The position numbers were made by a program, and so were the translations under genes. DNA of 64,000 nucleotides from Collinsella sp. GTDB lineage: Bacteria; Actinomycetota; Coriobacteriia; Coriobacteriales; Coriobacteriaceae. The notes below the pieces were generated by a model. That model made no database searches. It saw only the letters and a list, made by a program, of their open reading frames with translations, and was not told the DNA's origin. Location: assembly GCA_019425045.1 (NCBI GenBank), contig JAHYYI010000007.1, positions 4,714 to 68,713 on the forward strand, in the 5' to 3' direction. This document shows positions 62,013-64,000 of the stretch, one piece after another; position 1 is the stretch's first letter; each line of letters begins with the position of its first letter.

Positions 62013-62924
62013 ATGTCTGAGAACGAAGAGATCATGAACGAGACCGAGAACGAGACCATGGCTGCCGAGGTTGAGGCAGTCGAGACCGTGGAGACCGAAG
62101 CTGCCGAGGTTGAGGCTGCTGACGAGGTTTCCGCCGAGGAGGAGGCCGAGGTTGTCGAGGCCGCCGTTGATTACGATGACGAAGAGCTGATGGACAAGAT
62201 GCAGAAGGCCGCCCGCCTGCTGCGTAGCCGTCGCTTTGCTATTTCCAAGGAGGAGGAGGCCAAGGCCGAGCGCATGGCGAACATCGAGCGCGCCATCAAG
62301 CTGCTTGACCTCAAGCCCAAGATGGAGCAGAAGGAGATGTCCGACCTGCTGGGCATGCGCCTTCGTGAACTCGATGGCCTGATGGCCGAGGCCGAGGCTG
62401 CCGATCTGGTCGGCCGCATCGACGACGCCGAGGGCGATATGCGCAAGATCGTCGTCTTCGCTGCCGAGGATGCCGCTGAGGGCCTGGTCGAGCTTGCCAA
62501 CAAGAAGGAGAAGCTCCTGCCCGAGCTTTCTTACGAGGAGGCCACCGAGCTGATGGCCGCTCTCGATAAGGTTATCGCTCCGCTCGTCGCCATGGGCCTG
62601 GACGAGGACCGCGGTCCTCGCGGCGGCCGTGACGATCGCGGTGGCCGTGGCGGCGACCGTGGCGGTCGCGGCGGCTTTGGCGATCGCGGTGGCCGCGGCG
62701 GTGACCGCGGCGGTCGCGGTGGCGATCGCGGTGGCCGTGGCGGCTTTGGTGACCGTGGCGGCGACCGTGGCGGTCGCGGCGGCTTCGGCGGCAACCGTGG
62801 TGGTTATGGTGACCGCGGTGGCAACCGTGGCGGCTTTGGCGGCAACCGTGGTAACGACCGCGGCGGTCGCGGTGGCGATCGCGGCGGCCGCAACGGTGGC
62901 GGCTTCCGCGGCAACCGCTTCTAA
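62013..62924 (+). CDS. Acidic, winged-helix-like protein with RGG-repeat tail
   Basis: The 303-residue protein has an acidic N-terminus (many Glu), a central domain at about residues 60-190 with a winged-helix-like pattern (ISKEEEAKAERMANIERAIK, then KEMSDLLGMRLRELDGLM), and a C-terminal tail of about 100 residues with some 20 RGG motifs mixed with Asp, Phe, Tyr and Asn. RGG tails bind RNA and promote condensates in eukaryotic proteins; in bacteria they are rare. AAGGAG precedes the ATG. No function is claimed, but RNA binding is a fair guess. Confidence 0.8.
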   Translation: MSENEEIMNETENETMAAEVEAVETVETEAAEVEAADEVSAEEEAEVVEAAVDYDDEELMDKMQKAARLLRSRRFAISKEEEAKAERMANIERAIKLLDLKPKMEQKEMSDLLGMRLRELDGLMAEAEAADLVGRIDDAEGDMRKIVVFAAEDAAEGLVELANKKEKLLPELSYEEATELMAALDKVIAPLVAMGLDEDRGPRGGRDDRGGRGGDRGGRGGFGDRGGRGGDRGGRGGDRGGRGGFGDRGGDRGGRGGFGGNRGGYGDRGGNRGGFGGNRGNDRGGRGGDRGGRNGGGFRGNRF

Positions 62925-62927
62925 TTA

Positions 62928-62954
62928 GTTACGCGGTTCTACGAACCGCGTAAC
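62928..62954 (+). terminator. Hairpin directly after the RGG gene
   Basis: GTTACGCGGTTC and GAACCGCGTAAC are perfect 12-bp arms with a three-base loop, starting four bases after the stop. No T run follows, so it may protect the mRNA end or act as a weak terminator. Confidence 0.65.
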
Positions 62955-62967
62955 CAGTTGACGCTGC

Positions 62968-63066
62968 AAACGCCCCTAAGCGGCAATCTGACGTTCAATT
63001 TCAAGGGCGCGACCATAAGGTCAGCGCCCTTTCATTTCACGTCACCTTGCTCGCTTAGGGGCGTTT
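62968..63066 (+). repeat. Nested inverted repeats after the RGG gene
   Basis: Outer 15-bp arms AAACGCCCCTAAGCG (62968-62982) and CGCTTAGGGGCGTTT (63052-63066) enclose an inner terminator-like hairpin (AAGGGCGC at 63003-63010 with GCGCCCTT at 63024-63031, then TTCATTTC). The inner hairpin is a good terminator; the outer one is unexplained. Confidence 0.7.
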
Positions 63067-63116
63067 TCGCTGACTTATGCTCAACCTGCGGCGTTGTCTT
63101 GCTCCGGGGGTGGCAG

Positions 63117-63174
63117 TTGGGGACGTTCCTTTTCTGCCGGTAGTTTGGGACACTCCTTGTCAGGTAGTCATTGG
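63117..63174. repeat. Family C and truncated family B repeats
   Basis: TTGGGGACGTTCCTTTTCTG and GGGACACTCCTTGTC (63117-63161) match 22507-22550. GGTAGTCATTGGG (63162-63174) matches the left end of the family B repeat at 8915, then the match stops where IS110-type sequence begins. Confidence 0.75.
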
Positions 63175-63204
63175 GTGTTCCTATAGTTTTGTCAACCGTC
63201 GGGG

Positions 63205-64000
63205 CTACTCCCGGTAGGGCACCCGGTCGCGCATCACGGCGTATATCGCCCTGAGCCGCTTCCTCGCGACGGCCTTGAGCGCCCGCCCGTGACCCATTCC
63301 CCGCGCCCTGCAGGCCCGGTAGTACTCGCCGTAGCGCCCCGAGGACCTCACCAGGCTGTTGCACGAGAAGATCAGCAGGGACTTGAGCCTCGCGTCGCCC
63401 CGCCTGGACGCCCTGACCGACCTCACCGACGTGCCGGAGCTCCTCACCCTCGGGGCTATGCCGCAGTACGAGGCCAGGTGGTCGTGGTCCGGGAACCTCG
63501 CGATGTCGACCGATACCGCGAGCTGCGCCGCCGTCCTCGGCCCGACGCCGGGCACGGTGAGCAGGCACGCGTAGGTCTCGTCGCCCTCGAGCAGCGCCGC
63601 CGTCTCGGCCTCGAGGGCCCCGGCCTCGTCGAGGGCCTCCGATATCCGGGCGGCAAGGAACCTGACCTGCCTGTTCTCGGCCTCGATGAGCGCCGGCGGC
63701 GGCGCGGTGGAGGCGGCCGCGGCCTCCCCGGCGGCCTCGGCCCGCGGGCCCCCGGCCCCGGAGCGGGCGATCCCCCACGCCCCGCCGAACCCGGCGAGCA
63801 GCTCCAGCCACCGCCGGTCCGACAGGTCGACCGCGGCCTCGAGGGCCGGGCAGGACTCGAGCAGCACCGCGCGCAGGCGGTTCTTGTCCCTGGTCGCGCA
63901 GGCGACGACGTGGTCGCGCAGGCGACGACGTGGTCGCGCTGCGACGAGAGGGCGCGGGCGGCCTCGAGGGCCTCGCCGCGGCCCGGGACCCCCGACAGGG
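63205..64000 (-). pseudogene. IS110-family transposase, frameshifted and running off the window
   Basis: The minus-strand C-terminal part (63205 to about 63885) has LLTVPGVGPRTAAQLAVSVD and FPDHDHLASYCGIAPR, typical of the transposase_20 domain of IS110. Upstream, SQRDHVVACATRDKNRLRAV should continue the protein, but a 20-bp tandem duplication (63891-63930) shifts the frame. The 5' end is outside the window. The stop is TAG at 63205-63207. Confidence 0.8.
63891..63930. repeat. 20-bp tandem duplication in the IS110 transposase
   Basis: The 20-bp unit TGGTCGCGCAGGCGACGACG occurs twice in a row, followed by a third partial copy (TGGTCGCGC). Since 20 is not a multiple of three, it shifts the reading frame. 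Confidence 0.9.

Noticed and set aside
62600..62920. Non-coding microsatellite
   Set aside because: The DNA repeat is in frame and encodes the RGG tail of the upstream coding sequence.
63032..63811. 259-codon minus-strand frame as a separate protein
   Set aside because: It is the IS110 region read in the frame shifted by the 20-bp duplication; Arg/Gly-rich composition shows it is not the real frame.

Overview
The window is high-GC bacterial chromosome. The gene set fits a gut actinobacterium of the class Coriobacteriia, most likely Collinsella or a close relative. The clues are a bile-salt-hydrolase-type enzyme, surface proteins ending in an LAxTG-type sortase signal (the type used by class E sortases of high-GC Gram-positives), an RGG-tailed protein, many EamA/LysR pairs, and short GGGGAC-core palindromes between genes. 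The genus is inferred from gene content; no rRNA or tRNA gene was seen.

Layout. 1-9 kb: a partial membrane protein, a dihydrouridine synthase, a glutaredoxin, an XRE/zinc-ribbon/TipAS fusion, TrmO, a MalY/PatB-type C-S lyase, an FMN split-barrel protein and a large hybrid sensor kinase. 9-15 kb: a K+ channel, a LOG protein, a ClC channel, an EamA transporter and a GntR-regulated ABC exporter operon, then an 80-bp-pitch array of four palindromes in front of prfC. 15-26 kb: prfC, VUT transporter, SDR, ung, EamA/LysR pair, MATE, rlmA, rsmJ and several small proteins. 26-35 kb: a TetM-like GTPase, an AAA ATPase overlapping a UvrA paralogue that lacks the UvrB-binding region, trmL, a CobW GTPase, an ArsC-like protein and a flavodoxin-like protein. 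35-40 kb: two related c-di-GMP proteins. 40-43 kb: a TPP-riboswitch operon (thiM, thiamine-binding protein, thiE). 43-48 kb: HAD phosphatase, LysR, a MetE-like methyltransferase, a uracil permease and an esterase. 48-54 kb: two tandemly duplicated LAxTG surface proteins beside an NCS2 purine permease, with a copied scrap of the permease between them. 54-64 kb: a deformylase-like protein lacking the catalytic Glu, bile salt hydrolase, a decayed kup, EamA/LysR, an HTH-aminotransferase fusion with an internal start site, a second deformylase, an MFS pump, the RGG protein and a frameshifted IS110 transposase inserted in a palindromic repeat.

Most genes are housekeeping or small-molecule transport. 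The accessory character is concentrated in the TetM-like/ATPase/UvrA block, the surface-protein duplication and the right edge. The strongest unexplained structures are the palindrome array at 14611-14907, the dispersed GGGGAC-core palindromes (two of which supply stop codons), and the HTH-aminotransferase gene with two plausible translation starts.
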